In this document: piece after piece, positions 34,950-44,544 of the stretch | How positions within the stretch are numbered: the stretch's first letter is position 1 | How the letters are laid out: each line of letters starts with the position of its first letter | Origin: Bacteroidaceae bacterium | GTDB lineage: Bacteria; Bacteroidota; Bacteroidia; Bacteroidales; Bacteroidaceae | Direction: 5' to 3' | Assembly: GCA_017622815.1 (NCBI GenBank) | Contig: JAGAQH010000025.1 | Coordinates: 1 to 64,000, forward strand | DNA length: 64,000 bases | Notes under the pieces: model-generated | Told to the model about the DNA's origin: nothing | Seen by the model: only the letters and a program-made list of their open reading frames with translations | Databases searched by the model: none | Translations under genes and position numbers: made by a program

Positions 34950-36866
34950 CTACTGTCTCGTCACGTCCTTCACACCTTTAACGGTCTTCAGTTTCTTGAT
35001 AAGTTGTTGCAGACGGCTGGTGTCGTCCACCATTACGGTAAGAGTGCCGAAGAATATACCATCGTTGGAGTCTATGCTGATGCTCCTGAGCAGAATTCTT
35101 TCCTCCTTGCTGATTATGCTGGTGATATTGTTGACGATGCCGATGTCGTCATTGCCCACAACTCTCAGTGTGATTGGGTACTGTTGTCCTCCCTTTCCGG
35201 CCCATTCCGCCTTTACTATGCGGTAGCCGAAGCGGTCCTTGAGTTGCTTGGCATTGGGGCAGTCCGTGCGGTGTATCTTGATGCCGCCACCGCTGGTGAC
35301 GAAACCGAACACCTCATCGCCATAGACAGGTTGGCAACACTTTGCCATCTGGAAGTCAATGCCTTTCAGACTGCGGTCTATGACGAGAACGTCCTCCTTG
35401 CTCTTTTCCGTGTCTGTGCCGGCAGGTTCGGCCAGCACGAACTCCTTGGCACTGGTGTGCTCCGTGGTGGTTTTGCTCTCAGTGGGGTTCAGTCGGCCGG
35501 CATAGTCTTCAAGCACATCGTTGATGTCCAGTTCCTCTGCTGCCAAAGCGGCATAGAAGTCTGTCACCATCTTGTAACCGAAGCCCGTGATGGTGTGCAT
35601 CAGGGTGGGCTCGTCGAAGTCCAGTTTGCGGTTCTTCATCTTGCGCTCCAGAACCTCCTTGGCCATCAGCGCCTGACGGAACTGCATCTCCTTAAGGCTT
35701 TGTCGTATTTTGGCCTTGGCTCTGGTGGATGTGGCAATGTTCAGCCAGTCCTGTTTCGGAGTCTGGTTGCTGCTGGTCATTATCTCCACCTGGTCGCCGC
35801 TGTGCAGGACCTGCTTTATGGGAACCTGCCTGCCTGCTATGCGTGCACCGGTGCACCGGTTGCCCAGTCCGGAGTGTATATGGTATGCAAAGTCCAGCAC
35901 TGTGGAGCCAGCCTGTAGTTTGAACAAGTCACCCTTGGGGGTGAACACGAAGATGCCGTCCTCCTTGGCCTCCTTTACTCCCTTGTATCTCCAGTGGGCC
36001 GCCAGACCGTGTTCGGCTATATCGTCCATGCGCTCAGTGCGTATCTGCACCTCCACCCATTTCTCTTCAGGTCCCAGCACGGTGATATGCAAGGATTCGT
36101 ATCCGTTGTCTTTGGGTACGGAAAGCCAGTCGCGCATCCTCTTGGGATTAGACTGGTACATGTCCGTGATTATGGAGAAGACCTGCCAGCAATCCTGTTT
36201 CTCCTTGTTGCGGGGAGAGTCCAGGATGATGCGGATGGCAAACAGATCATACACGCCGTCCACACCGACGTGCTGTTTTTTCATCTTTTGCCAGATGCTG
36301 TGTATGCTCTTTGTCCTGCCCTTCATGTGGAACCTAAGGCCAGCTTCCGTCAGTTTCTTTTCTATAGGGCCTATGAAGCGTGCCACATACTGGTCTCTGG
36401 ACTTCTTGGTTTCGTTCAGTTTCTCCTTTATGTGGTAATAGGCTTCGTGTTCCAGATATTTCAGCGAGAGGTCTTCCAGTTCGGATTTCAACTTGTACAG
36501 GCCCAACTGGTGTGCAATCTGTGCCCACAGGACGCCGGCTTCACGGCTCTCCTTTTGTTTCAGTTCTCCGTTCTCCACATCCTTGATGTTGCGCATAAGT
36601 GCCACATGGAAGGCGATGAACATCATCACCACCTTCATGTCTGCCACCTCGGACATGATGAGGGCACGCAGGTTTTCGTTCTCCACGCTTGCAGACTTCT
36701 CCTTCAGCATCTCAACCTTACGGACGGCGGTGACAAAACTGCTGCCTTCGTCAGAAAGAAGTTGGTAGATGTCTTCCGTTTCTCCGGTTTCTTCCTTCAA
36801 TATTTCCGACGTCTGCTGGGCTATTTGGACAGGGTCCAGGCCAAAGACTTCACATAAATGCAACAT
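34950..36866 (-). CDS. relA: RelA/SpoT-family (p)ppGpp synthetase with degenerate hydrolase domain
   Basis: 638 residues. The order is a vestigial HD region (1-150), synthetase domain (about 180-296: KGRTKSIHSIW, YDLFAIRII with D207, NGYESLH with Y256, VEVQIRT with E272), TGS domain (about 305-365, FVFTPKGDLFKL), zinc-finger-like region with KCCQPV, and a C-terminal ACT domain (about 565-638). The HD motif and the ED pair of the hydrolase are missing, and the first 90 or so residues of a normal Rel are absent. It is therefore predicted to make but not break (p)ppGpp; some Bacteroides have such a second copy beside a bifunctional one. It is divergent from the DUF4301 gene. Confidence 0.88.
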   Translation of the reverse strand: MLHLCEVFGLDPVQIAQQTSEILKEETGETEDIYQLLSDEGSSFVTAVRKVEMLKEKSASVENENLRALIMSEVADMKVVMMFIAFHVALMRNIKDVENGELKQKESREAGVLWAQIAHQLGLYKLKSELEDLSLKYLEHEAYYHIKEKLNETKKSRDQYVARFIGPIEKKLTEAGLRFHMKGRTKSIHSIWQKMKKQHVGVDGVYDLFAIRIILDSPRNKEKQDCWQVFSIITDMYQSNPKRMRDWLSVPKDNGYESLHITVLGPEEKWVEVQIRTERMDDIAEHGLAAHWRYKGVKEAKEDGIFVFTPKGDLFKLQAGSTVLDFAYHIHSGLGNRCTGARIAGRQVPIKQVLHSGDQVEIMTSSNQTPKQDWLNIATSTRAKAKIRQSLKEMQFRQALMAKEVLERKMKNRKLDFDEPTLMHTITGFGYKMVTDFYAALAAEELDINDVLEDYAGRLNPTESKTTTEHTSAKEFVLAEPAGTDTEKSKEDVLVIDRSLKGIDFQMAKCCQPVYGDEVFGFVTSGGGIKIHRTDCPNAKQLKDRFGYRIVKAEWAGKGGQQYPITLRVVGNDDIGIVNNITSIISKEERILLRSISIDSNDGIFFGTLTVMVDDTSRLQQLIKKLKTVKGVKDVTRQ

Positions 36867-36886
36867 AGGCTTCTCTATTTCGAATA

Positions 36887-36894
36887 CAAAAGTA
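36887..36894 (-). promoter_or_regulatory. -7 element of rel
   Basis: Minus-strand TACTTTTG, 20 bases upstream of the ATG. No clear -33 element is seen. Confidence 0.5.
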
Positions 36895-36937
36895 CAAAAA
36901 AAGGAGGAAAAGAGACCTATATATTATAAATAATGTG

Positions 36938-36945
36938 TATATTTG
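36938..36945 (+). promoter_or_regulatory. -7 element of the DUF4301 gene
   Basis: TATATTTG, 26 bases before the chosen ATG at 36972. The longer open frame beginning at 36933 would put this element inside the coding region, which argues for the later start. Confidence 0.6.
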
Positions 36946-36971
36946 CGAGGAAAACCATTAAATCCAATATT

Positions 36972-38489
36972 ATGTTAACAGAACAAGAACGTCAGCAAAT
37001 CGCCCAGAAGGGTATCAGTGAAGAACAGCTTCAGGCACAGTTGAAGAGCTTTGAGAAGGGATTCCCTTTCCTGCGTCTTCAGGCAGCAGCAAGTACGACT
37101 AACGGCATTATCGCTCCCACAGAAGATGAGCAGGAGGCATATGTGAACACATGGAACAGATACAAGCAGGAAGGGCATCACATCACCAAGTTCGTTCCTG
37201 CATCAGGTGCAGCCAGCCGCATGTTCAAGGCCATGTTCGAGTTTGTGGATGCAGACTATGATGTGCCCACCACCGACTTTGAGAAGAAATTCTTCCAGGA
37301 TATAGAGAAGTTCGCTTTCTATCAGGCTCTGGACGATGCATGCAATGTTATTGAAGGCAAGGGCATCAAGGCACTGATGGAAGAAGGCAACTACAAGGCA
37401 GTTGCGGCCGCTATGCTGGATGCCGACGGCCTCAACTACGGTCAGTTGCCAAAGGGCCTGCTTCAGTTCCACTCCTATGATGACTGCGCACGTACTCCCC
37501 TTGAGGAGCACCTCGTGGAAGCTGCCCTCTATGCCAGCAGCCAGGGCGAAGCAGATGTGCACTTTACCGTAAGTACAGAGCATCGCGAACTCTTCGAAGC
37601 CTTGGTTCAGGAGAAGGTAGCAGACTATGAAAAGCAGTATGGTGTTCACTTCAATGTAAGTTTCAGCGAGCAGAAGCCCAGCACCGACACCGTTGCCGCC
37701 AACATGGACAACACCCCTTTCCGCAACGATGATGGCACCTTGCTGTTCCGTCCAGGCGGTCATGGCGCTCTTATCCAGAACCTCAACGATCTGGAGAGCG
37801 ATGTAGTATTCGTTAAGAACATTGACAATGTCGTTCCCGATCGTCTCAAGGAAGACACTACCCAGTGGAAGCAGGTTCTGGCAGGTATCCTTATAGATGC
37901 ACAGATTCAGACCTTTGCATACCTGCGTCTTCTGGATAGCGGCGATTATAACCACGACGACATAGAGAACATGATCCGCTTCCTGCGTCACACCCTGTGC
38001 ACCGATCGTGCCGACATCAAGGAGATGGAGGATGCCGAGCTCGTTTGCTATCTGCGCGAGAAACTCAACCGCCCCATCCGCGTATGTGGTGTGGTGAAGA
38101 ACGTGGGCGAGCCTGGTGGTGGTCCGTTCCTGGCATACAACCCCGACGGTAGCGTATCCCTGCAGATTCTGGAAAGCAGCCAGATAGACACCAACAATCC
38201 CGAGTACATGCGCATGTTCACCGAGGGAACACACTTCAATCCCGTGGACCTCGTTTGCGGCATCCGCGACTACAAGGGCAACAAGTTCGACCTGCCTAAG
38301 TATGTTGATCCCGCTACAGGTTTCATCTCATTCAAGAGTAAGTCCGGCCGCGAACTCAAGGCACTTGAACTTCCCGGTCTCTGGAACGGTGCCATGAGCA
38401 ACTGGAACACACTGATGGTGGAGGTTCCTCTCTCTACCTTCAACCCCGTAAAGACCGTTAACGATCTGTTGCGCGAGCAGCATCAGTAA
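36972..38489 (+). CDS. DUF4301 family protein
   Basis: 505 residues, cytoplasmic by appearance (no signal peptide or membrane segment). It resembles the Bacteroidetes DUF4301 family. Notable conserved-looking stretches are FVPASGAASRMFKAM, TLLFRPGGHGALIQNLNDL, NIDNVVPDR and GVVKNVGEPGGGPF. The run SGAASRMFK followed by RPGGHGAL and a paired NIDN recalls a nucleotide-sugar pyrophosphorylase-like (nucleotidyltransferase) fold, but that is only an impression. No partner gene adjoins it, and it has its own promoter and terminator. Function unknown. Confidence 0.8.
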   Translation: MLTEQERQQIAQKGISEEQLQAQLKSFEKGFPFLRLQAAASTTNGIIAPTEDEQEAYVNTWNRYKQEGHHITKFVPASGAASRMFKAMFEFVDADYDVPTTDFEKKFFQDIEKFAFYQALDDACNVIEGKGIKALMEEGNYKAVAAAMLDADGLNYGQLPKGLLQFHSYDDCARTPLEEHLVEAALYASSQGEADVHFTVSTEHRELFEALVQEKVADYEKQYGVHFNVSFSEQKPSTDTVAANMDNTPFRNDDGTLLFRPGGHGALIQNLNDLESDVVFVKNIDNVVPDRLKEDTTQWKQVLAGILIDAQIQTFAYLRLLDSGDYNHDDIENMIRFLRHTLCTDRADIKEMEDAELVCYLREKLNRPIRVCGVVKNVGEPGGGPFLAYNPDGSVSLQILESSQIDTNNPEYMRMFTEGTHFNPVDLVCGIRDYKGNKFDLPKYVDPATGFISFKSKSGRELKALELPGLWNGAMSNWNTLMVEVPLSTFNPVKTVNDLLREQHQ

Positions 38490-38588
38490 TAGAGCGATAT
38501 TGATTAGTCAACAGAACTCCGTGCCACTTGTGATATCCCTCTTTGCACGGCTCTTCTGATGCCTAATCACCCAGGGAGGGGTTTTTCT

Positions 38589-38618
38589 GGCATCCGCTGA
38601 TTGGCGGATGCCTTTTTT
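38589..38618 (+). terminator. terminator of the DUF4301 gene
   Basis: Perfect 9-base arms GGCATCCGC / GCGGATGCC with a 6-base loop, followed by six T; 100 bases past the stop. Confidence 0.9.
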
Positions 38619-38827
38619 GAGTTCTTATCTGCATGCCAAGACCATAATCATCAGGTTTCTGAAACAATGTCCAATATTCTTTGGATTGAAGTCAGTGGAT
38701 GTACAAAAACATTACAAAGTATCTCTTGAGAATCGCGTATTTGCAATCGTTTTGTCATTTGTATGTAAATATACTTTCCTTAGGAAATGCTTTCGTTAGT
38801 CAATATATCTGTTTCTATGTGGCAAAG

Positions 38828-38849
38828 CATTGACTTGCCCAAGTCAATG
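38828..38849. repeat. perfect inverted repeat CATTGACTT-4-AAGTCAATG
   Basis: Nine-base arms with loop GCCC and no T-run, in the intergenic region. It is a possible operator or remnant; no gene is close enough to assign it. Confidence 0.5.
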
Positions 38850-39329
38850 TGTTTGTTTTGTAAAGTAAATACTACTTCTCTGGACGGATTATACAACTGT
38901 TTGCTTTATGTTTTTGAAGGAAAAGGCATGAAATAGTACCTGTTTCAGTGCATTTATTGCATAAAACTGAAATCAAGAAGCATATCTTTTGCCATAACTG
39001 CATTACTGGCGGTGCTTAATCTCTCTACTTTAGCCCCAAAAGACAACTGTAAATTACATAAAATATCCTGACATTTTAGGTCTTGGTGGCTATTGTGTGA
39101 CGATCTTGCCAACAAAGCCGTTTTTGACATAAAGGAATGCAACTCCCAGTTCTGATGCGGCACCGGTTTGTGCGGAGAGAAAGGTTGGCATCCACCTTGG
39201 TATACGGGTGCCATATTTATGATTTCTGTTTTTTTGTTTGTTACTTGGCGTTATTTGATGTTTGTGTTTATGTTGTGTTGTCTTCCTTATATTTTTTAAC
39301 ATATATTTCCTCATATTGAAAATATTCAC

Positions 39330-39337
39330 TAACTTTG
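39330..39337 (+). promoter_or_regulatory. -7 element upstream of the surface-protein locus
   Basis: TAACTTTG, 155 bases before the first gene of the cluster, implying a long leader (39345-39492) if used. No TTTG is seen 20 bases upstream. No known riboswitch was recognised in the leader. Confidence 0.5.
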
Positions 39338-39492
39338 CAAAGAAAATGTGACCTCTAAAGATTGTAACGTCTGTATCTGCTTGTTTGCTTGATATTTAGG
39401 ACGTGTGTCGGACAAGAGGTCCTGTACTATTATGTCCGCTCCTTTATGACGAGTTGGGTAGTGTATATAACACGAATATTCGCTAATTCAAG

Positions 39493-42042
39493 ATGAAAAA
39501 GTTTATACTCCTTTTAATTGTAGCATTTGTAGGGCTTGTGGATATGCAGGCGCAAATGTATAATATATACGTTAGAAATGCGGAAGGTAAGCCCTTGAAG
39601 GGAGTCATGGTATATACTTTCCCCATAAAGAATAAGGGTCTGGAAGCATATCGGGAAGCCGTTAGCAATTATGGAAGGTTTGATTTGGTCCGTAACGGTG
39701 TTGTTGCAAGAGGAGAGACTCAGACGGATGGATTGTGTGTTATTGAAGGCCGCAAGTCTGGAGCAATAATACTTGATGGCTATGGCGTATCCGGCGATAT
39801 ATATGGTATATCTTTATATTACGTTGAAGATTATGTAAAAGGCTCTCTTGATAATACGATAGAATTAGTGTTAAAGTCAGAAGGCTCAAGTGAGGTCGGA
39901 ATGGGAGGCCAGATTACGAGAAAAGAGTCTTCGGTTAAAGCCGGTGTCTTTAATGAGGGAAAGGCAACAAATATAAAGGAGAAGAGCATTAGGGTAAAAC
40001 CGATATTGGAAGGAGAGGGATCAGGCCTTGCCATCAGAAAAAACAAGTATACGGTAGAGATTAATAGACCTATACGTATATCAGGAGATTATGCACGAAA
40101 TGATTCCAGATTCGTTGCGTTTCCTTGGGTAGTACTTGAGAAACATAAGGATTCCGTGTTGTATACAATGCAACCTGTTGTAGTTGATGGTATTGAGTAC
40201 CAAAAAGGTATGGAAAGAAGGATGAGCTTTGATGTTTCTCGTGACATGCTGGATAAATATCATTATGACAATAGTCTCTTCTTGTCGGATCATAACAGCG
40301 AGGAGATACTTTATTCCCATTCCATATCCGTAGAGAAGGGTGAGAAATGGCATGTTCCTGGGGTAGTTTGGTTTGAGGATTTTAATTGTGTTTATTATCA
40401 GGATTCAATCCTTTTTCATGATGGAAGGGAAATAGAGCCTATGCGTTTCCTTGAGTGGGAATCGGCACGCCAGCTCGTTGAAATAGACAAAACAAAATTC
40501 TATAAGCAAGGAACATATGAGGCTATACCGGATAGGTCAAGTTACAATTTGAGGTTTGAACAGGGTGACATTCACTTAAATTTGAGAGATAGCCTGACAT
40601 TACTTCAACGCGATAGGATGTTGACTTGGCTTGGAAATTACTACAACAACAAGGAGGGACAGATTGACACTATTATCGTAAGAGGATACTCTTCTCCTGA
40701 GGGATTTGAAAATAGAAACAGACAACTTGCCCGTAGCCGTGCAAAAACTATAATATCCTTATTATCAGGACACTTCCCAGATGTCCCTATAAAGTCAGAA
40801 TTTAATGAGTATGACAATATCGTTCCCTGGGAAATAGTTGCTGATAGTATGAGCCTAATGGATGATTCCTTGGCTCAGAGTTATGCAATAGAAGTAAGAA
40901 AAATTATTGCAAGCAACAATAGCCTTGATGCTCAGTATCGTGTTATACATGCTAATCGTGCTATGTATAACTATATTGAGCAAAACGTGTTGGATAGGAT
41001 AAGAGTTGTGGAAATACAGGCAAATGTTGTAATGCAGCGTATTCTCTCAAAGGAGGAAATAATAGAAAAGTATACGAACGAACCGGAGTTCAGGACAAGA
41101 ATGGTACCGTATCAATATTATACAATGATATCATACCTTGCCGACGAGGAACAATGGGAAGAACTTTATAAGGTAGCTAAAGACGCTTATTATAAATATG
41201 ATAAGGAACGAGAGCTTGTTCGTATTAGTGCCGTTAAAAGCAAGGATGAAGTAACCCAGAAAGACACTATCGTAGGTACATATATCAAAACAATGGTTCC
41301 ATATCCTTTGGCAGGATATTATTATGCAGTGGCTTCAATGAAGAAAGGGATAATCGACAAGAATATCCTAAAACCCTATCTTGATGATGGCCCTGTTGCC
41401 AAACGTGATGTAATGAATAGTCTGCCTTTTGTAGTCGCGCAGGTATTGATGTATTGTCAGGATGAGGACTTCGAGGGGGCTAATGATTTGATAAAGAAAT
41501 ATCACCTTTTAGAATATCCGGAATTAAATGGTCTTGTAATGTTTGTTAAGTGTTTGAATTACGAACTTACAGATAAGTCTGTTTTGGATTACGTGATGTC
41601 AACTTCAGCAATGAATAAGGCTGTCGTATATATCGCAATGGGAAAATACAGGGAAGCACTGGAAATACTTTATGGGAAAGATGTTCCATATCCGGACGAT
41701 AGAGTTGAGTACATGAAGGCTATAGCTCATTTCCGTTCGCAAAATTCTAATGTTACGAATTTGGAGGTTGATGGATACTCTGGTTCAAGGGTTTATGCTC
41801 AGGGCGAGTACGGGATTACCACAACAGCGTGGGCAGCGCCAATGCTGAATGCATTCTCTCTGAATGAAGATAATGTTAGGTATTTGGAGTCTGACGGATA
41901 TTTTAATGATGCATATCGGCAGATGTTGTTTTATTTTTGGGAACGTAAAAAGTCAGGTATCCCAATGGAGCAGATAGTCAGAGAGTATGATGCCTTAATT
42001 AAACAGATGAGAGAAATACGCAAAAAGGCATGGAGCAATTAA
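39493..42042 (+). CDS. exported protein with OmpA-like domain, DUF3868-like
   Basis: 849 residues, first gene of the surface locus. The signal peptide is MKKFILLLIVAFVGLVDMQA. A carboxypeptidase-regulatory-like strand region (about 22-125: NIYVRNAEGKPLKGVMVYTF) opens the mature part. An OmpA C-terminal-like peptidoglycan-binding segment (about 370-440: IIVRGYSSPEGF, NRQLARSRAKTI) sits in the middle. A helical, TPR-like region fills 520-849. This resembles the DUF3868/OmpA proteins seen in FimA/Mfa-type fimbrial loci, which may anchor the assembly to peptidoglycan. The gene is visibly AT-rich compared with its neighbours outside the cluster. The next gene starts 13 bases later. Confidence 0.72.
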   Translation: MKKFILLLIVAFVGLVDMQAQMYNIYVRNAEGKPLKGVMVYTFPIKNKGLEAYREAVSNYGRFDLVRNGVVARGETQTDGLCVIEGRKSGAIILDGYGVSGDIYGISLYYVEDYVKGSLDNTIELVLKSEGSSEVGMGGQITRKESSVKAGVFNEGKATNIKEKSIRVKPILEGEGSGLAIRKNKYTVEINRPIRISGDYARNDSRFVAFPWVVLEKHKDSVLYTMQPVVVDGIEYQKGMERRMSFDVSRDMLDKYHYDNSLFLSDHNSEEILYSHSISVEKGEKWHVPGVVWFEDFNCVYYQDSILFHDGREIEPMRFLEWESARQLVEIDKTKFYKQGTYEAIPDRSSYNLRFEQGDIHLNLRDSLTLLQRDRMLTWLGNYYNNKEGQIDTIIVRGYSSPEGFENRNRQLARSRAKTIISLLSGHFPDVPIKSEFNEYDNIVPWEIVADSMSLMDDSLAQSYAIEVRKIIASNNSLDAQYRVIHANRAMYNYIEQNVLDRIRVVEIQANVVMQRILSKEEIIEKYTNEPEFRTRMVPYQYYTMISYLADEEQWEELYKVAKDAYYKYDKERELVRISAVKSKDEVTQKDTIVGTYIKTMVPYPLAGYYYAVASMKKGIIDKNILKPYLDDGPVAKRDVMNSLPFVVAQVLMYCQDEDFEGANDLIKKYHLLEYPELNGLVMFVKCLNYELTDKSVLDYVMSTSAMNKAVVYIAMGKYREALEILYGKDVPYPDDRVEYMKAIAHFRSQNSNVTNLEVDGYSGSRVYAQGEYGITTTAWAAPMLNAFSLNEDNVRYLESDGYFNDAYRQMLFYFWERKKSGIPMEQIVREYDALIKQMREIRKKAWSN

Positions 42043-42055
42043 AAAGGGTAGACTT

Positions 42056-42781
42056 ATGAAGCATTCACATAATTATCTTAGCTTATTCATGACGTTTTGT
42101 GTCGTCGTGTTTATAAGTAATGTAGCATATGCTCAAAGACCAACGCGTTCTGCGATAAACTTGGGACTTAGCGTTAAGTGGGCAAATATGAACATCGGTG
42201 CCGATACTCCAGAGGAATATGGTAATTATTATGCATGGGGTGAAACAGACACCAAAAGGTATTATGGTATATATTCAACATATAGGCATTATGATGAAAA
42301 AGTATACCATAAATATACTTATAAGGAACTAATAGGGACAGCACCAGACTATTTGTTTATTCTTCTTCCTGAGGATGATGCCGCTTCAAAGGCTTGGGGA
42401 GACAGATGGCGCATGCCAACGGCAGATGAGATGAAGGAACTTGTAGAAAAGTGTCAATGGCGATATGTAATACATAATGGGACAAGGGGGTATTGGGTGA
42501 AGAACAAATACCATGAATCAGACTCCATATTCATGCCATTGGTAGGCTACAGAGATTATGGTACATACAGATTCCGTCCAGGAACAGAGGGACGTTATTG
42601 GACTTCTTCATTGCTTGACTCGGATGCTGTTTCTAATGTAGAGTCAATTGAACCTAACAAGATGGATTCTTCAGTGTGTTTGAAAATATCTGTCAGCCAT
42701 ATACCGAGTATTGACTATATACCTCGACCGGTCGGATGTGCAATTCGCCCGGTGTTAAACGAAAAGCCATTTAGTAAATGA
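42056..42781 (+). CDS. exported FISUMP-like / C-type-lectin-fold protein
   Basis: 241 residues. A hydrophobic signal (about 10-26) ends with AYAQ. The INLGLSVKWANMNIGADTPEEYG...YAWGE stretch (about 34-65) and RWRMPTADEMKELVEKC, then GRYWTSS and CAIRPV, follow. That pattern is the Bacteroidetes and Fibrobacter 'major paralogous domain' (FISUMP), related to the formylglycine-enzyme/C-type-lectin fold. It is probably a surface or periplasmic binding module; the ligand is unknown. It overlaps the next gene by 4 bases, so the two are translationally coupled. Confidence 0.72.
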   Translation: MKHSHNYLSLFMTFCVVVFISNVAYAQRPTRSAINLGLSVKWANMNIGADTPEEYGNYYAWGETDTKRYYGIYSTYRHYDEKVYHKYTYKELIGTAPDYLFILLPEDDAASKAWGDRWRMPTADEMKELVEKCQWRYVIHNGTRGYWVKNKYHESDSIFMPLVGYRDYGTYRFRPGTEGRYWTSSLLDSDAVSNVESIEPNKMDSSVCLKISVSHIPSIDYIPRPVGCAIRPVLNEKPFSK

Positions 42782-44511
42782 GAAAGATAGAACTTATACT
42801 TATATTGTTGTTCTTAGGAACATTGGCATTATATTCCCAATTACCAGTAAAAGGTGATTGGACAACCCGTTTAGGCAATGATCCGCATCAGGCAAAGGAT
42901 GCAAGAACACTTTATCATAAGATATTTCAATCATCAAACTCGCCGGTGATAAGAGGAAATGAGGAGAAAAGTGTCGGATTGGATTTCTATGAGAGTTTCA
43001 AGAGATTAGATGACATTGCTCCTTATTGTACCTACTATTTCTATAATGGATATTTATTTGAAGAAAAGGAGAATGCAGAGTTAGGTCGTGTAGAGAAGAG
43101 TGCGTTTCAACGTCTATTGGACAATACTCAAGACCCTGCGATTAAAATGATTATCGTAGATGACATTTTAAGCGTAGGAAAACGTTTTGTTACAGATTTG
43201 GATAGTATAAATGTTGTTCGCAATAATCGAGATACTACGGCAAAGGCATCTGATGATACATTAAGTGTACCTGTAGCCATGATCAAGTATGCTCACTTAT
43301 ATTATAAGTATGCAGGTAATCCAGATTATTATCCGTCAATTTTATATGACAAGGCTAAAGCTCGTGAAAACTTCAGAATGGCCTTTGCCTTGTTGCGTGA
43401 ACAAAATATCGAGTTTGCCAAGGAATTGGAAGCATACTATGTATATGAGTATTATTTGACATGCGAGGAACTGTACAACTCTGATAAGGAACAGTATTAT
43501 GAACAATTTCTTGAAGACTATCTGGACATTATTCAAACATGTGACGAACTGTTATTGCCTTATTACAACATTCCGGATAGCATAAAGAACAATATACATA
43601 ACAAAGAATATTCTGTTTATCGTAGTTACAATAACTTTGCTAATAATATTCAGGTCAATCAGATTACAGGAGAGAGGATATTGCCTATAAAATATCGTTT
43701 CAGTCAGTCTGGTGCCGCGAATTCAGAGAGATTGGAATCATTTTACGCTGATAGGTTGGAATCACATCTAAATGACACGTCCTTTTTGGAACGTGCCGTG
43801 CATTTGATGACCGAAAACGGGATGGTTGATAATGAAACTTATTATCGTTATTGTATGGCTTCATATAAATTACGTCCCACGTACGAGAATTGCATCGGTA
43901 TGGGAAAATACGTAGGAACCGAGGATGTTAGCAGAATGCGTGAGTATTATCTTGAGGCATTAGAAGATGCAGACACACCCGAGAAGAAGGTTATAGTATA
44001 TTATATGATAGGCTTATCTACATACTCATCTCCTCTGCAATATATAAATAATGTAAAGCGCGATGCAACAACGCTGAGACTTAAAGTAAAGGATGGTTAT
44101 TCTGAATGGGAAAAGGAAATGGAAATAGGGAATGCCAATCTTGCAAATGTTATAGAGCATGCGGATGAGATTAAAGATAGTAGAATTCTTGAAATCAGAG
44201 ACTATCCTGCCAGAGCACATTATATGATAGGCACTAATTTGAGATGGAAGGGATATGTTGATTATAATCCTCAAATATTCGAAGAGGCAAAAGAACATAT
44301 ATTGAAGGCTAATAGTTTGGACATTAAAGCAAAGGCCATTACTAATAGTATTGGTGTTAATATACCAAGTGTATTGTCGTTCATCCAAAAATATTCAGAG
44401 GAGTCAAGTGCCAGCAGGAAAAAGCTGAAGAAGAGCGGGCCTGCCCAAAGCGAATTCCAAGATTACCTTAGAAGGAAAAAGCTTGAGGAGGCATTCTGGA
44501 AAATGAAATAA
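42778..44511 (+). CDS. exported TPR-like helical protein of unknown function
   Basis: 577 residues with an N-terminal hydrophobic segment ending near ALYSQ (about 6-20). The rest is highly charged and aromatic, with helix-rich segments (KARENFRMAFALLREQNIEFAKELEA read in parts, and AKEHILKANSLDIKAKA) suggesting tetratricopeptide-like repeats. The C-terminus is basic (KKLKKSGPAQ...RRKKLEEAFWKMK). No catalytic motif is seen. It is coupled to the FISUMP-like gene by a 4-base overlap and followed by a DUF3575 gene. I infer a periplasmic scaffold or chaperone role only from context. Confidence 0.6.
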   Translation: MRKIELILILLFLGTLALYSQLPVKGDWTTRLGNDPHQAKDARTLYHKIFQSSNSPVIRGNEEKSVGLDFYESFKRLDDIAPYCTYYFYNGYLFEEKENAELGRVEKSAFQRLLDNTQDPAIKMIIVDDILSVGKRFVTDLDSINVVRNNRDTTAKASDDTLSVPVAMIKYAHLYYKYAGNPDYYPSILYDKAKARENFRMAFALLREQNIEFAKELEAYYVYEYYLTCEELYNSDKEQYYEQFLEDYLDIIQTCDELLLPYYNIPDSIKNNIHNKEYSVYRSYNNFANNIQVNQITGERILPIKYRFSQSGAANSERLESFYADRLESHLNDTSFLERAVHLMTENGMVDNETYYRYCMASYKLRPTYENCIGMGKYVGTEDVSRMREYYLEALEDADTPEKKVIVYYMIGLSTYSSPLQYINNVKRDATTLRLKVKDGYSEWEKEMEIGNANLANVIEHADEIKDSRILEIRDYPARAHYMIGTNLRWKGYVDYNPQIFEEAKEHILKANSLDIKAKAITNSIGVNIPSVLSFIQKYSEESSASRKKLKKSGPAQSEFQDYLRRKKLEEAFWKMK

Positions 44512-44544
44512 TAGTCTTTGTAAGGCATAATTCAATTAAATAAT

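Larger units (their letters stand above)
38619..39492. other. long intergenic region with inverted repeats and no convincing gene
   Basis: About 870 AT-rich bases. They contain a perfect inverted repeat CATTGACTT/AAGTCAATG (38828-38849), an imperfect one TTTCAGT/ACTGAAA (38943-38972), and a GC-richer patch at 39075-39215. That patch has minus-strand frames encoding ASELGVAFLYVKNGFVGKI. Similar short peptides are, as I recall, scattered in Prevotella annotations, which hints at an interspersed repeat rather than a gene. The 60-80 codon open frames here lack supporting features. Confidence 0.5.

Noticed and set aside
38608..38799. 63-codon plus-strand frame after the DUF4301 terminator
   Set aside because: It starts inside the terminator hairpin and has no recognisable feature.
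39090..39329. 79-codon and 86-codon minus-strand frames as genes
   Set aside because: No ribosome-binding context, promoter or domain, and composition suggests a repeat; kept only as a finding.
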